Both the position numbers and the translations under genes were made by a program. The notes under the pieces were generated by a model, which worked only from the letters and a program-made list of their open reading frames with translations, was not told where the DNA came from and did not search any database. Below are positions 1-12,631 of a DNA stretch of 64,000 nt, piece after piece. This DNA is from Siphlonurus alternatus. Lineage: Eukaryota > Arthropoda > Insecta > Ephemeroptera > Siphlonuridae. Within the stretch, counting starts at the first letter, position 1. Each line of letters opens with the position of its first letter. The DNA is taken from assembly GCA_949825025.1 (NCBI GenBank), contig OX463780.1, positions 30,036,118-30,100,117 of the forward strand. Direction: 5' to 3'.

Positions 1-3000
1 ATCATGATGATGTTATTTTCTTAAAGAACATAGTCCTCTTGTACTATACTCTGTCAGCATCTCTAATGGTTATTATGGACAAAGTAGGTGGGAGGAGAGG
101 AAGGTACTCAGTGTGTATACACAGGCCAAGAATCAACATACAAGCAGCTGTTCAACTTTAAAACAAGTGACACACCCATCAAGTAATACCATCCTACCTA
201 AAATTTATACCTCGCCCTACCCTTAGGGTGGTTCAATATAATAATAATATATTCTCAAGTTTAATTTAGTAATTTTTAAATTACAATTTAATGTGTTGTT
301 AATATGTTAGGAATGAATGTGTTAGTTTCTTATTATAACATGTGGGTTTTATCCACTCGCATGCACATGGATTGCATGGTACATAATATATTATAATACA
401 GGTGACTTGATTTATATTGTATAATGATTAAGTTGCAATTGTAAGAAAATAACAACTGTTTATATATATTTCAATGTATATAAGAGGTCGTTCAAATTAT
501 AATAACATTTTAATACTGGTTCTTGTTTAAATAATAAATTTGATCTTATATAAAGATAAAATAAATACAACGATTGATCGTTCTAGGAAACTTGACAAAA
601 TCATTGCTTTTGATGACTCGTCAAATTCTATGAAATAACTTTAATGGAAAAAATTGGTAGAAGGAAATGAGAAAATTGTATATATCAATGAGCAGTCAAT
701 GTATTAAAATAACAACGTTTTGGTAAAAAAAAAAATAATAATAATAATTTAAATAAAAACAGCAAAATAATTTTAAGGTCATGCAAAATTTATCATCATC
801 ATGCCAAATAATAACCAATGAACTTTTGTCCTTTAATTAGAATTTCATAACCTGCTGTATAAAAAACAAAAGAAGCTATGAATTTATTATACCATGCACC
901 TGCATGACTGGTATATCTTTTTCACGTAACCAAAATGACACATATCCTTCCTTTATCAATTTAAGAGGTTAACATTAAAACATAAGAACATTATATTTTA
1001 AGATTTTAGTATAATGATATAAAATTAAAACATTTTTATATCTCATCATAATTTGACATTACGTAATGGCTGGGTGGATGTAATAAATTGTCGTCAGCTC
1101 GTCACTTGACGGTGACATACAGGGGGGGGGGGTATATCACGCGACATCTGTGGGTGACACGTAAAAGCCTACTGCTGCAGGTTCCTATCACATAATAATA
1201 CAATGAAACACAATTGCTGCTAGGGGACATACAAAACCAGCATGCATGCATCCTTTTTAGGAAAAGTCCACAACACTACTGCCATGACTCTATACCACCG
1301 CCCTGTCGTCCTGCTGCAATGCCTCCTGCCATCAGTCATATACGTGTGTGTAATGCTCGATAAACTAAACATTGTTCATGATGAAACTCAATAAAACTTG
1401 TCTACGTCATCCATCAAACAATGAACAGCATTAATTTTTTTTTATAAATATAAACTCTTCAATCATTAAAAAGTTATGTCCTGTCTATTTGTGTGTGTTG
1501 AAAAAAAAAAAAATTATAAAGGAAAAAATATTATCAGTTCGATAAAATTTTCTTTTGAACTTTTTTTCTTAAAGAAAAAACACACATGCATGATGTAATT
1601 TGTTTTTATATAAATTGATTCCATTGCTTTGATTAATATAAATGCAAATTTAATGTCATTTAAAAATCATGAAAGGATATGACCGCGACCTAATAAAATT
1701 TCATACAATTTCCGCTCATCATTTAGCTAAAAAAAGTTTATTTTTATTTTTTAATTGCATGCCTGGTTGCATTTCCCAAGTTGAAGAGAAAATCACTCAT
1801 CCAAATTGACAGGTGCAGCAGCAGTGGCGTCTTCAAAAACTTTCCTCTACGAAACTTTGTGCCTAACAATTGAAAATCCATCACGTACAACACAAAAACT
1901 TTTTTTTTTTTTATCTCAAATCCAATTTTTACATCTTTCTTGAATTTTTATGTCAAAAAACATCCCATGACACTTTTATATTGATTTTTATATAAAAAAA
2001 ATACATACATATATTTTATATTAATAATAATAATATATCTACTAGTATTATAGAAGGGTGGACAGTTATCTTTATTTTTTTTTTCCTGTATGATATGAAT
2101 GATAGATTTTTATGTTGAAAATATTTTTAACAATGAATCAATGTCACAACGCCTACAATAATAAATTTCCACAAGGGTAGTCGAGATAACATGTCTCAAC
2201 AAGAAATAATTTAACATTGGTACTCAGGTTTTCCAATCATTGTGTCCAATAATATTTCTGCGCAGGTATGTAACAAACTATTATTCTTTTTTTTTTTGCT
2301 AACGTTTAATTACTAACTAACAAAGACTATAATAATAGAGACTCTTTAATGTGTCTGCCTTTACAAAAGCCAAATGTATTGTTGATGATCAAGCTAGGTC
2401 AGAGATTCCCCCCCCCCCTCCCATTAGCACTACACCAGCAGGAATGTTTTTTTTTTATATATACGAAATGCATCAGCAGCTAAGTCGTAAGTTGAATAAA
2501 AATGTGCCACTCTGTCTGTCGGCTTAAAAAAAAAAAAAGAAAAAAAAAATAATCTCAGAGTGCAATGAAACGCTAAAAGGGAAGCAAGCAAGCGAGAATC
2601 ACCGACGGCAATACAATTTATAACACCTGCCATTTACGAAAAAAACATATTTAGAATTTTCACTATATATAGTGTAAAAAAAAACATATTAGCTTAAAAG
2701 CATAATAAAAAAATATACTAGAAATTATAATTTTATATTTAAAGAAAGTGTTGATGACAAGAAATTAATAAGACATCATTATCCTTTCTATATATTTCCT
2801 ATCTTTTAATATTTTTTATAACATAATTTATATTATCATAAAAAAAAATCTATAAAAAACAATAACATACACACGCATTATTATTATACACTACAGTAGA
2901 ATGTAATCTAAATTAGCAATCTTTTTTTATATATATAACATATAATATAAAAAAATCTTATTACACAGAAAATTTGATAACATGGGTTAGAATCATGAGG

Positions 3001-4592
3001 GTAGAGGAGGAGGCAGTTTAAAATTAATGCTCCTCGTACTTGCCTACAGCAGCTTACAATGAACAATGGCTCTTTGACTTGGCAGCCCGCAGCCGCCGAG
3101 TTCTTTATCAGACAACTTCAGACGTCGCCTGACTTCCGCGATATCCCCAAACTAGACGAGTATTTTTTATTTTTTTATATCAAAAAACTAGAAAATAAAT
3201 CAATATTTTTTATCTATTGATATTTTTTATAGTAATAACAGTTTTATATCATAAATAAAATTTTATTACAATTTAATAAAAAAATAATAATGGAATGATG
3301 GGGAAATATAAATAATAATAAGTTAAAAATGATAATTAGTTTTTTTTAAAGACCTCCCAAGAGAAAAAATTATAATAATTGTATACAAATAAATAATTTT
3401 CATTAAATTTATTATTATAGAATTTTTTTTAAGTGTTAAAATTAAAACAAAAATATTTATTTATATTTATTTAATTTAATGTTTATGAAATAAAAATGCA
3501 TTTTCAATTAAAGTGAGCAAACATTCATTTCTCAGTAAAGAGATTTCTCTTCCTTTATATTTTCTATCGACGTTTAAAAACTGCATGGATTGCAAGTTTC
3601 TATATAACTGCATGTCATGAATGGCATAATGAAAATGCATCACAAAAGTATACTGCAGAATTCTTCCTGCAACTTTACTTTATTACTTGTAAGCATAAAA
3701 ACTTTTACTAACTTTTAGATCAATTAAGATAACAGAACTATTACTGTATTATACTTTAGAAACAAAAATAAAGTAAAAATATTTATATACGTCAGTATAT
3801 TGATCAATTATATACAAAAATAATATCAATCATATAATATTTCGTAATGTAATTAATGTGTCAGGTATATAGATTATAGATTTCATTCGTGGTAAACACG
3901 TTTAAGTGATAAGTAATTTATTTTTTAATATTTAATTACGTCAGTTTATATAGAAGCGATTAAATTCATTTCATAATAATACACCATCAATCGAATGATT
4001 AAAACACAACAGCAAGTGTGTCGTAATTATTTCAAATGTCTTTTAAAATTGATGATGAATGATAAGTTAAATGACACAATCAGATATAAATAAGTTGTTA
4101 TTTTTTGAAACAAAACACTTAAATTATTTTGATTTGAGAAAGGTATTTTCATCAAAAAGGTATCGAGAGCTTAATTAAAAAAAAACAAAAAGGACAGATG
4201 TTTGAAGTGATGTGATAAGAGAAATATGTGCATCAGCTAGATCACAGGCGCCTTTGTTATTAATATAATAAGAGATAATGTCGAACGTTATAACAAATTT
4301 ATATAATTTTAAGTACCTACTTATCAAAACTTTGTAACAAATTTCACTTCAAATGTCTATCATTTTTAATAAAAATGCTTCTTGAGTTTTTTTTAATGAA
4401 TAAAAAAAAAAGCAAGTTTAATTTTAAATAGTCACTTCAATCAAAATTTAATTCTTGTCTCCGATTAGATCGTCGCTTTGATTGCTATAGTTCATTCATC
4501 ACGATAAAGTGCAGCACCACGTCCGTCCCGTTATATGCTAATCAGTGTAATCAGCAGAATATAAAGGCCATATGGAACATTGCTATATAATA
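1..4592. other. AT-rich noncoding stretch
   Basis: No credible gene is seen. The sequence is AT-rich with many A/T homopolymers. Two GC-richer blocks stand out. The first, about 1060-1340, contains a G11 run at 1122-1132 and CTGCAG/GCATGC words. The second, about 3000-3160, has a minus-strand frame of about 35 codons ending in TAG, which is compatible with chance. A C11 run lies at 2408-2418. This stretch could be intron or 3' flank of the minus-strand gene whose first coding exon starts at 21159, but no exon is demonstrated. Confidence 0.6.
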
Positions 4593-4608
4593 CAATGGAA
4601 TGATTGTA

Positions 4609-4746
4609 GGAAAACTCGGTGCAGGAAAACTCGGTGCAGGAAAACTCGGTGCAATTTCAACAAGCTAGGAAAACTCGGTGCACGGTAAACTCGGAGCACG
4701 GAAAACTGGGAGCACCGCTAGGAAAACTCGGAGCATCGCATATATT
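4609..4746 (+). repeat. Left 138-bp terminal inverted repeat built of 15-bp subrepeats
   Basis: The arm opens with three perfect tandem copies of GGAAAACTCGGTGCA. A 14-bp spacer follows, then another copy, then variants with TAAACTCGGAGCA and AAAACTGGGAGCA, a CCGCTA spacer, and a last copy ending GGAGCATCGCA. It is the exact reverse complement of 6987-7124. Identity is lost just after GCATATATT. Confidence 0.9.
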
Positions 4747-6417
4747 ATAAAATATCGTATTTATTATACATAACCAGCTATATTGTCGCCTCCAAACACA
4801 AAAGTTACAGGGGACTTAATTAAATACTATGAGGAGCATCACTATATCGTAATTTATCCTTAATAATTGTTCTCTAGGGCTTATAAATATTTATAAATTG
4901 TGTATTTGCCATGATAATTTTTTAAGAATTGTAATTATTTTTTGATGGTAAAAAATTATAAAATTTAGATCAGAACATAGATAACAAAATGACTGTTCAC
5001 TTTCTGAAGTAAAGAAAGTAATTATTTAGTCCAGTTTTTGAGATGGTTTTTAGTTGAAAAAGATGCTGATTTGACTTGATTTGAAAATGGCCGCCAGATT
5101 TCCAATGATATTCTCATTATTTATATCCTGAATATCTCAAAAACTAGATTGACTTTTGCTTATTTTTTTTTTCTTTTTGCTGAATATTTATGTTATAATG
5201 TAAGGAAGGTTTACTATAATTTTCAGAGTGATTCACCATCTCCTAAAATTAGTGACAATAACCCTTTTAAAACAACATACAGTTGAAATTTTTTGCTATA
5301 TATTATATATATGCAATGTATCTCTTGAAACTTTACTTGATACCTTTCTATTTTTTATTTATTTATTTATTTATTTATATATATAATATGTATATTATAT
5401 ATTATATATATTTTTATTTTATTTTTTTTTTAATTTTTTTTATATATAAAGCTGTAGCGTAGCTGCATGTGCATGCAATGAAGTAGAATAGTTGCATCTG
5501 TGATTATACAATTCTTATTCTTACCAATTCTTATTTAACTTTAACATAATATTTTGCTGCCTTGAGCCGTAATTCATCTATATAGATATTTTATTCTTTT
5601 ATCTAATTTTTAATTAAAATAAATTTGCATTGCATATAAATTTATATGTAAATATATTAGGTTCAACAAAATGCATTTTCACATAAATTAAATACTTTTT
5701 TAAAAATGTTTACATATGATGTGCTGCTATAAATTTACTTTTAAATTCTTAACTAAATTCATGCATACTTTTCTAAATTATAAATTTTAAAACTACTGGT
5801 ATAGGTATTGTATTATATACTAATTAACGCAATAATACGGAAAAAAATTTCACAATAAAAGTGTTTTATTTTATATAAACATACTGTTATATACATTGAT
5901 CACGCATAAGCTAAAATATCACATAGGAAATAATGTTCGTCTACTTAAAAATTGATGCTTAAATGGTACAAAATAATACATTATTATATCTTATTGGAAT
6001 CTATATAATTAAATGCAAAGCTATAAATAGAAACAAAATCCACACCATAGCTGGAAATGAGGGGAGAGGGGAGGGGTCAGTACTAGGTGCCTAGTAGGAG
6101 ATGTTGTGGGCCACACCCTCCACATAGTCATAGGCTGGGTGACCCTTAGCCCATGAAAGTTATTGGGCTGCGCCTCGCCCCATTGTTCAAGTGCACGTGC
6201 ACTAATTACCTTACCTGCTACCTGTTTTTTTCAATCTAGGTAGTAAAGAAACTTGTTGACAACGTTTGAACGCCATAAAATAATGTACGGTTGAAAGTAT
6301 TTCAATATTATTACAATTTATTACCATTCCCTATTTTTCAGCATTGCATGTATATTATATTTATATATAAAATATATATAATGATTAATCGTCATCATGT
6401 ATAAAACATATTAAGAG

Positions 6418-6535
6418 GCATTCACAAAGTCCTAAGGCCACATTTAGGGCTCGATAATTTAAAGCCCGATTTTATGCATGCTTTTTAGACCCAAAATTTC
6501 TGGTCTTAAATTATCGAGCCCTAAATGCCCCGTAT
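6418..6535. mobile_element. Degenerate palindromic MITE nested in the 2.5-kb element
   Basis: Two 22-bp arms are perfect inverted copies, at 6441-6462 and 6506-6527, around a 43-bp loop. The left side continues outward into CATTCACAAAG, a motif shared with the end of the intact MITE at 12634-12815. The right side lacks it. It therefore looks like a damaged relative of that family. Confidence 0.5.
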
Positions 6536-6986
6536 TTATTTTCCTTTCCCTTTAATTAAATAAAAATATATTTCTTCACATTTATGCAATATGTAATATT
6601 AGATTTTTTTTTCAATGTGTGTATGATAATATATATAATGTCATATAACAAATAAAAATTGATATAAGAATGTAATTGTTCTCATAAAGTTATATGGACA
6701 TTATGGACAAAAAATTGCTGTACCGCTGTTCCTTCTATGAAAGCACTTAAATTTTTCCTTTATTTACAATAAATATTAATTAAATAATGAAATTATTTGA
6801 ATTATTTATAAATAGTATTATATAATTTAATATAGAATTAGTGATATTCATAGTATTTAAGCCCTCCAATATTTTTTTTGTATGAAGGCAACAAGAAAAT
6901 TACATGTGTTCGATTTTTGTTATATTTTATTATTTTTATGCTAATATACATATTCTAAAATCCATATACTAGTATAGGGATCTTGC

Positions 6987-7124
6987 AATATATGCGATGC
7001 TCCGAGTTTTCCTAGCGGTGCTCCCAGTTTTCCGTGCTCCGAGTTTACCGTGCACCGAGTTTTCCTAGCTTGTTGAAATTGCACCGAGTTTTCCTGCACC
7101 GAGTTTTCCTGCACCGAGTTTTCC
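6987..7124 (-). repeat. Right 138-bp terminal inverted repeat
   Basis: This is the exact reverse complement of 4609-4746, including all spacers and variant subrepeats. A 68-codon minus-strand frame crosses it and shows a repeated ENSVQ peptide, but that is only the 15-bp repeat translated and not a gene. Confidence 0.9.
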
Positions 7125-7140
7125 GGATACCCAATGGAAT

Positions 7141-8039
7141 CGATCAATATTACAGGCTGTCATTTAGTTCGTGTATTATAATATATAATTTGATAAATTT
7201 ATAATGTACACCTAACACCACTATTCGTAACTAAAATATTAATCAATAGAGAAATCAAGACCTTTTGTAAAGAGTCAAACGTAAATTATAACGTGAGTCA
7301 ATCAAACATGTTTATAAACCTCATATTTTAATATATTTCAGGTAAAGGTGGGCGAATTTCTAATCTCGTTTCACTGCAATGCATGATAACGATCTGTAGT
7401 GAACATAGTTTATAAAAACTTTTATTTTATTATCATTTATGCATTGCATCTCTTGAAACCTTCAAAGCTCCATGTATATGCATCTTTTTAGTTTTTTAGC
7501 ATAATATACTTACAAAGGATTATCATAAAAAAAAAATAATGAGCTGTTTTTAATAATGAACTGAGTTCAATAAAATTAAAGTGCATCGTCTAAACAAAAA
7601 AAAACATGTACAATACGAGCGTCGTCCTCACTTCTTGACATGCAAACAGCGAACTGGGTCGAGTACACAACATGCATGCAGGAGGTATATGGCAAAAAAA
7701 GCACGAAGAGGAGGAGGCGGATATCTCATATTATATAAGCCCCTCGCATACTTTGTGTACACATACATGGGTCATATTTCAGATTATATGCCCACGAATA
7801 CAACAGAACGTTTTACTTTTAAACATTTAAGAGCTTTTTATACAACAAGTAATATATTTCTTATCAAAGACGTCATAGAGATGAAAAGTTTGTATCAAGT
7901 TACCACCCCATGATGTCAATTTTATATGTTTTACTGAGAAAACAAAAATGTGAGTTATAACCTAAGAAAATATATAACTTGCCAAAAGGTATAATTATAA
8001 TAATATTATAGATTAATTTATAACTTTAGTTTATGCCAT
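7141..8039. other. Noncoding stretch between the TIR element and a SINE
   Basis: A plus-strand frame covers 7581-7913 (110 codons) but begins with GTG, is low-complexity and Lys/Arg-rich at its start, and resembles nothing known, so it is not called as a gene. Its 3' part, about 7868-7907, contains GACGTCAT followed by GAAAAGTTTGT. The same words recur at 8135-8155 within the SINE body, so part of this stretch is probably an old SINE copy. Confidence 0.45.
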
Positions 8040-8255
8040 TACCCTTATGGGAGTTATGAGTTATGTAATGAAGGGGAGAAAGAAAAAAAGTTTTGCTACT
8101 TGGCATTATAAAGAGATTACATTAAGATCTTGATGACGTCATGAAAAGTTTGTGTTGGTTACAATATAAGAAGTGTCAGCTGTTGCCAAGCTAGCCGGGT
8201 ATCGATCTCGGACCCCGGCCGTCTTCCCCCCTTAGACTAGGCCAGGGACACAAAA
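8040..8255 (-). mobile_element. tRNA-derived SINE (first family)
   Basis: Read on the minus strand, about 8250-8189 is tRNA-like. TGGCCTAGTCTAAGG fits an A box, and GAGATCGATACCC fits a B box about 30 bp later, followed by CCGGC. Downstream (towards 8040) the body includes AACTTTTCATGACGTCATC, related to a second stretch at 7868-7907. No cloverleaf with a proper acceptor stem is visible, so a functional tRNA is unlikely. The 3' end and target duplication were not resolved. Confidence 0.55.
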
Positions 8256-8920
8256 ACCTCCAGAAGTCATTTGCTCGTTCAGTTCTTATAAACAGTATTT
8301 ATTTGTGACCCGATTGTTCAAGAGCTGAAAATGTCGCGATGTATTAAATATCCCTACCATTTTATCTTGTACGTGGATCTACACATTTTGGCAAATGCTT
8401 AATTGTTGTAATTGTGAACATGAAGAATGATATTATTATGGCCATATTTTATTTTAAACACACGTTAAAGAATCAATGAGAAAAAAAAAATAATCAGTAG
8501 GCAAGCATGTTGTGGGCAAGCATTCATAACATCTGAAATTTGAAATTTCGATTTTGTTAAAAGTACTTTTACTAATAGTCCGAAATCTATAGAAAGACAA
8601 GCGAAAACTTGTAAACACGGTTCACTTCAGTATCAAAATATACCCCAAGTCAAGATGCATCACACTCTGATGTAGGCAGGCACTTCTTTACTGCACTGGG
8701 TATATGAATATTGGCCTAAATTGAGAATTATTTTTAAACTTTATCGAGTACATGTATTATATACCACACCGTCATTTAATGTTATACACGCAAGTTTCTA
8801 TATTGTTCATTACTCGCGTGTACATACTTTAATATAAACACTTGCTGAAAGCAATGTCATGTAGTTCAAATATTTATCAGTAAAATAAGTTAATTAAATT
8901 TCTTGTCATGATGTATTTCA

Positions 8921-8939
8921 TATATATATATATATATAT
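8921..8939. repeat. (TA)n microsatellite
   Basis: Nine to ten TA units. Confidence 0.9.
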
Positions 8940-9435
8940 TATGAATTCAAATTTGCTAAAAAAAAATAAAACAAAGATATGACAACGATGACAATAAATC
9001 ATTGTATTAATTTTTCTTCAAAAAAAAGTTTTTAATTGTTTCTATGTTATTTATAGCACCGGAAAGAAAATTTCATCAGTATTATTGCAAACAATGTAAA
9101 TTTGAATTATTCTTGTGTATTTTTTAATAAAAACAATTAGAAATTATATAACGTAATAATACATTTTTTTTACATTTTTAAAAGCGGATATAAAATACAA
9201 CATGCTAATGATAAAGAGTCCCATTTTTTTTTAATAATATAATATATTAAGGTTTTATATATTGTAGCCGTATTCTTTATGCTTTCATGCACACATACAC
9301 TGAAAATAATCCATTATAATAGGCTTAAAGCTGCTGACTTGAACATTTTTTTATTATACCTTTTGCACGAATGAAAGGTACCATGATGCCTAAACGTAGA
9401 GAACACGTTAGAATAGTATATACCATTGGGAATAA

Positions 9436-9457
9436 GGGGGAGGGGGCTTAGGGGGGG
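9436..9457 (+). other. Potential G-quadruplex tract
   Basis: Runs of G5, G5 and G7 are separated by A and CTTA, so four G3 tracts can form within 22 bp if the G7 is split. C-rich stretches follow within 30 bp, so a hairpin is the alternative structure. Confidence 0.4.
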
Positions 9458-10229
9458 AAACCCCACATACCCTGGGTGGGGAGAGGAAAGTTTCGGGTCA
9501 TAAATTGTTTTGGCATATAGCCCAATACCAAAAAGTACAGGTAAGTTAAAAATATTAGGTAAGAACACTGTATATTATAACCTTTAATATTTAATAATAT
9601 TATATTCGTACTACTTTAAATTTTATATTATCATGTAAAATGTTTTTACTCTTTAAAAGTTTCAAAAGATAGGAGTTTCATGTGCCCTTGACTGATGGTA
9701 AAATAGCTTGGTTACATTAAATGTAATCCCTAGCAAGCAAGCTATAATGTATTATAGAAGCTCTTCGTGCATTAATCACATACTTCTCTGTTAAGCCTCG
9801 AGCTAAACTAACTGCAAGCAAGCAGCCAAAGCTTGATTCTGCATAGCCTCACGATTCAAGTATATAGCAACATGAAGCAAGCAAAAAAAAAAAAAAAAAA
9901 TAGTTAGCAGCGCTAGTCGTGCATGTGTATGCTCTAGGCACATTGTATTGTTATACAGAAGATGACATGCAGATGAGAGAGAATTCCACCAAATTGGTAT
10001 TAAATAAAATTTTATTTATTAATATTTTTTTTCATAATTATTTACAAAAAAATACATGTTGTTTAAAGCTGAACATACTTAGTGTGTAAATACATAAGTA
10101 TTGACGAGGAATTAATCACAAAATAAGTCTATAGTTTGCAAAAACGAATTTTGACTTAACAAACACGGAAAGTAAGATGTTTATTCCATTTATTCCAGGA
10201 AACCGTCGACATGAACACATGAAACCTTG

Positions 10230-10580
10230 TTAATTAATATGACTTTTTCCCGATTCTTCGAGGACCAGATCTTCTATTATGCGGCATTGCTTGGAATTTT
10301 GTGGTTCCCTCTTTCAAGCCGGGGTGGTGATAGTCTAACTATCCATTCCAGCATTTGCCTAGTTGTGGCTAAGGAAACCATGAACACCTTAGTAAGGATT
10401 GTCGGCAATTGACTGACATTGACTGACATTAATCACCTTTATAATTATATATAGGATGCACCATTAGGTGTTATATAAACAGCTACCACCAGTTGGAAAA
10501 ATTCAGCAGCGCTTGGTATCGAACTCACGACTTTCCAATTACAAATCGGACGCGCATATAACCACTGCGTCAAATGCCCA
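10230..10580 (-). mobile_element. tRNA-derived SINE (second family)
   Basis: On the minus strand, 10578-10513 is tRNA-related. GACGCAGTGGTTATATGCGC gives an A-box-like D arm, a short stem surrounds TTTGTAAT, and GAGTTCGATACC is a good B box. A non-tRNA body follows towards 10230, including CCTTAGCCACAACTAGGC and AAATGCTGGAATGG, a layout common in insect SINE bodies. A plus-strand 61-codon frame at 10227-10412 lies inside this body and is not a gene. GACTGACATT is tandemly repeated at about 10410-10430. Ends and target duplication were not resolved. Confidence 0.6.
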
Positions 10581-10930
10581 CAGTTGAACCTTTTTACGGT
10601 ATCACGACGATATAATTTAGTATATTTTAAAACATAAAGATGTTATCTTCGCACTTTCTATCGATTTATGTAGTGATATATAACCAAATATTATAAGAAC
10701 AATAGCTGAGGAGGAGGTTGTTTATAACTATAGTACTATATAATATAAACGGGTGACACATCCTTGTTTTGTGAATGTATGCAGTTTCGTGTCTCGCCCA
10801 CTTGAGTAAATTTCCATGCCTGAGGAGAAAATTCTACGAGCTCTTCTCAACAAACAACAAACACGACATTTTCTTTCTTGCTATTTGTTAAATTTAAACA
10901 TAAAATAAATCAAGATTGCCGCCGCCGACA

Positions 10931-10934
<4 letters not shown>

Positions 10935-10963
<29 letters not shown>
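10935..10963. repeat. (AG)n microsatellite
   Basis: About 14 units, directly after a GC-rich CCGCCGCCGAC motif. Confidence 0.95.
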
Positions 10964-10966
<3 letters not shown>

Positions 10967-12631
10967 TTCCTTTAATATTTTGCTTTATACTGTAATATAG
11001 TAAATTCCCCGCATGCGAGATTCCACATTGTCTGTTATTATACTATATACGGTAAATGCTACCCTTGAGATTTTTGAACACACTGGCTATGATTCACATG
11101 CAATTTGCACTACCATTCATCTTTGCGTTACATCAACGGGGTCCTTAATCAATACAATATCTAAACCTATTGAGGCTATACAAAATATAACAAAAGTATA
11201 CATTAATAATTTTCATTTTTTATCGTTCTTCAAGATTTTACACATATATTTGCAATGAAGTGAATTATGAATAATTTATGTTTCAGCACAAAAATACAAG
11301 CAGATTTAGATTTTACCAACTGGAATAGGTGGCAATTTGATAACGAAATGTCTTAGAATAAACATTTTATTAAAAAAAAAATTAATAACAAATAATTGAA
11401 ACGTGGATTCTTTTTCACGATAATATTGCATATAACATCAGGCCGCTTTATATAATAACATATTTAATTAATTATATAAGTGAATATTGTTCATTAAATT
11501 CCGTGTCTTATCATGATAGTAAATTTATCATTTCTCATCGAACCATGACATTTTAAGTGAGTAAGTTATTATCGCATGTTATTTTTAACATGTAAATTTT
11601 AATATTAGGTCTCTAGTAAAAACAAAAACATGTTTTCTTGTTAAAATGTAAGTAATCTAGAAATCCAAGTAGCGTCACTGATTTCACTATCAACAAATAT
11701 AACAGTTACATCAGTATTTTTATTACTTTTTTAATTAATAATAGAGTTATCATTAAAATTATTCCTTAATTGTGAAAAACAAAAACAACTATATTCCACA
11801 ATTAAAATTGCATAATTTATATCTTACACAAGATAGGTAGGTATAGATGACAAGAAAATAGCATTATAACTATTATTATATTGTTGTTATTATTTCACTC
11901 GCTTATTCCTTTGTACTTCTACAACAATGCTATTATTTGTATTTAATTACCTTAAATCAGAGCTCATCTAATACATAAAAAAAAAATCAGTAACAATGAA
12001 CAGTAATTTTCTCTAATTACTTTCAATTGTTATTGTGTAAGTAAAAAAATAAAATGTCAATTTTAATTGTAATCTAGCTGTTGATGATAATTACTATGAG
12101 TATAATAATTCACGACGGCAATGTTAAAAAACGCACCTTTTTTAAAAAAAAAACTATAATTAGAGGAAGAAGAAAATGTATTATGGATATAGCTTTTAAA
12201 ACTGCTGTGCGCCGCATGTTTGAAACAATATTTAAATTAAAATTGCTATAAAAGTCATGGCAAAAGAATATAAAATTAAATTATTCGTATAATGCATATT
12301 AAAATGTATAATTGTGTACGCGAAAGAAAAAGGGACAGAATAGCAAAGTGACAAACACAAAATGGTGAAATAATAAACATGTTTTTTAAAACATTTATTT
12401 AAAACTATAATTCATATTTCATCAGTAAAAAAAAATGTTTTGCTTTTGTTTTTTTTTTTAAAACAACAACATGTTTATTATTTTGAAGAAAATGCAACAT
12501 AATAATGATATAATAATTTAGACAAAAAATTATAATATTGTGTAAGAAAAAATAAATGTCAATTTTAGATCCTATGTAATAAAGCTTCAAAGTTAAATCA
12601 TCATATAATGACTGCATATAAATAATATAAA
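10964..12631. other. Noncoding AT-rich stretch
   Basis: No supported gene. Frames at 11013-11258 (plus) and 12405-12644 (minus) are AT-rich, resemble nothing and lack convincing splice context. Confidence 0.5.

Larger units (their letters stand above)
4593..7140. mobile_element. Foldback/Mutator-like non-autonomous TIR transposon, with 9-bp flanking direct repeats
   Basis: Two 138-bp inverted copies (4609-4746 and 6987-7124) read as identical base for base and enclose about 2.24 kb. Each copy is an array of about seven units related to GGAAAACTCGGTGCA. Just outside, the 9-mer CAATGGAAT occurs as a direct repeat at 4593-4601 and 7132-7140, exactly 7 bp from each inverted repeat. This fits a 9-bp target site duplication with the element running 4602-7131. 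Long TIRs made of tandem subrepeats plus 9-bp duplications are typical of Foldback and some Mutator-superfamily elements. The interior has no transposase-length ORF, so the copy would be non-autonomous. It carries a small MITE-like hairpin (6418-6535). Identical arms suggest recent insertion or gene conversion. The outer 7 bp on each side match poorly, so the exact ends are uncertain. Confidence 0.75.
8256..10229. other. Noncoding AT-rich stretch
   Basis: No gene is seen. It holds a G-rich tract (listed separately), an A18 run near 9885-9901 beside several AAGCAAGC words, and scattered TA repeats. A minus-strand frame at 9314-9568 is the translation of the G/C-rich low-complexity tract and is not called. 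Confidence 0.5.

Noticed and set aside
6217..6288. Minus-strand MAFKRCQQ... micro-ORF ending at a GCAG|GTAAGG donor inside the Foldback-like element
   Set aside because: About 20 codons with no acceptor partner or recognisable transposase sequence. Not enough to call a transposase first exon.
4609..7124. Likeness of GCACCGAGT in the subrepeat to the 3' hairpin of Cas9 tracrRNA, and the repeat array as a CRISPR array
   Set aside because: Only nine bases match, the units are tandem or irregularly spaced without unique spacers, and the setting is eukaryotic. They form transposon-like inverted repeats.
6941..7147. Minus-strand ORF with repeated ENSVQ peptide
   Set aside because: It is the 15-bp DNA repeat read in frame. 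The opposite arm encodes the same by necessity.
7581..7913. 110-codon plus-strand ORF
   Set aside because: GTG start, unrecognised composition, and its 3' part overlaps a sequence repeated in the neighbouring SINE.
8189..10578. Functional tRNA genes at the two A/B-box sites
   Set aside because: No paired acceptor stem or complete cloverleaf, and both continue into SINE-type bodies.
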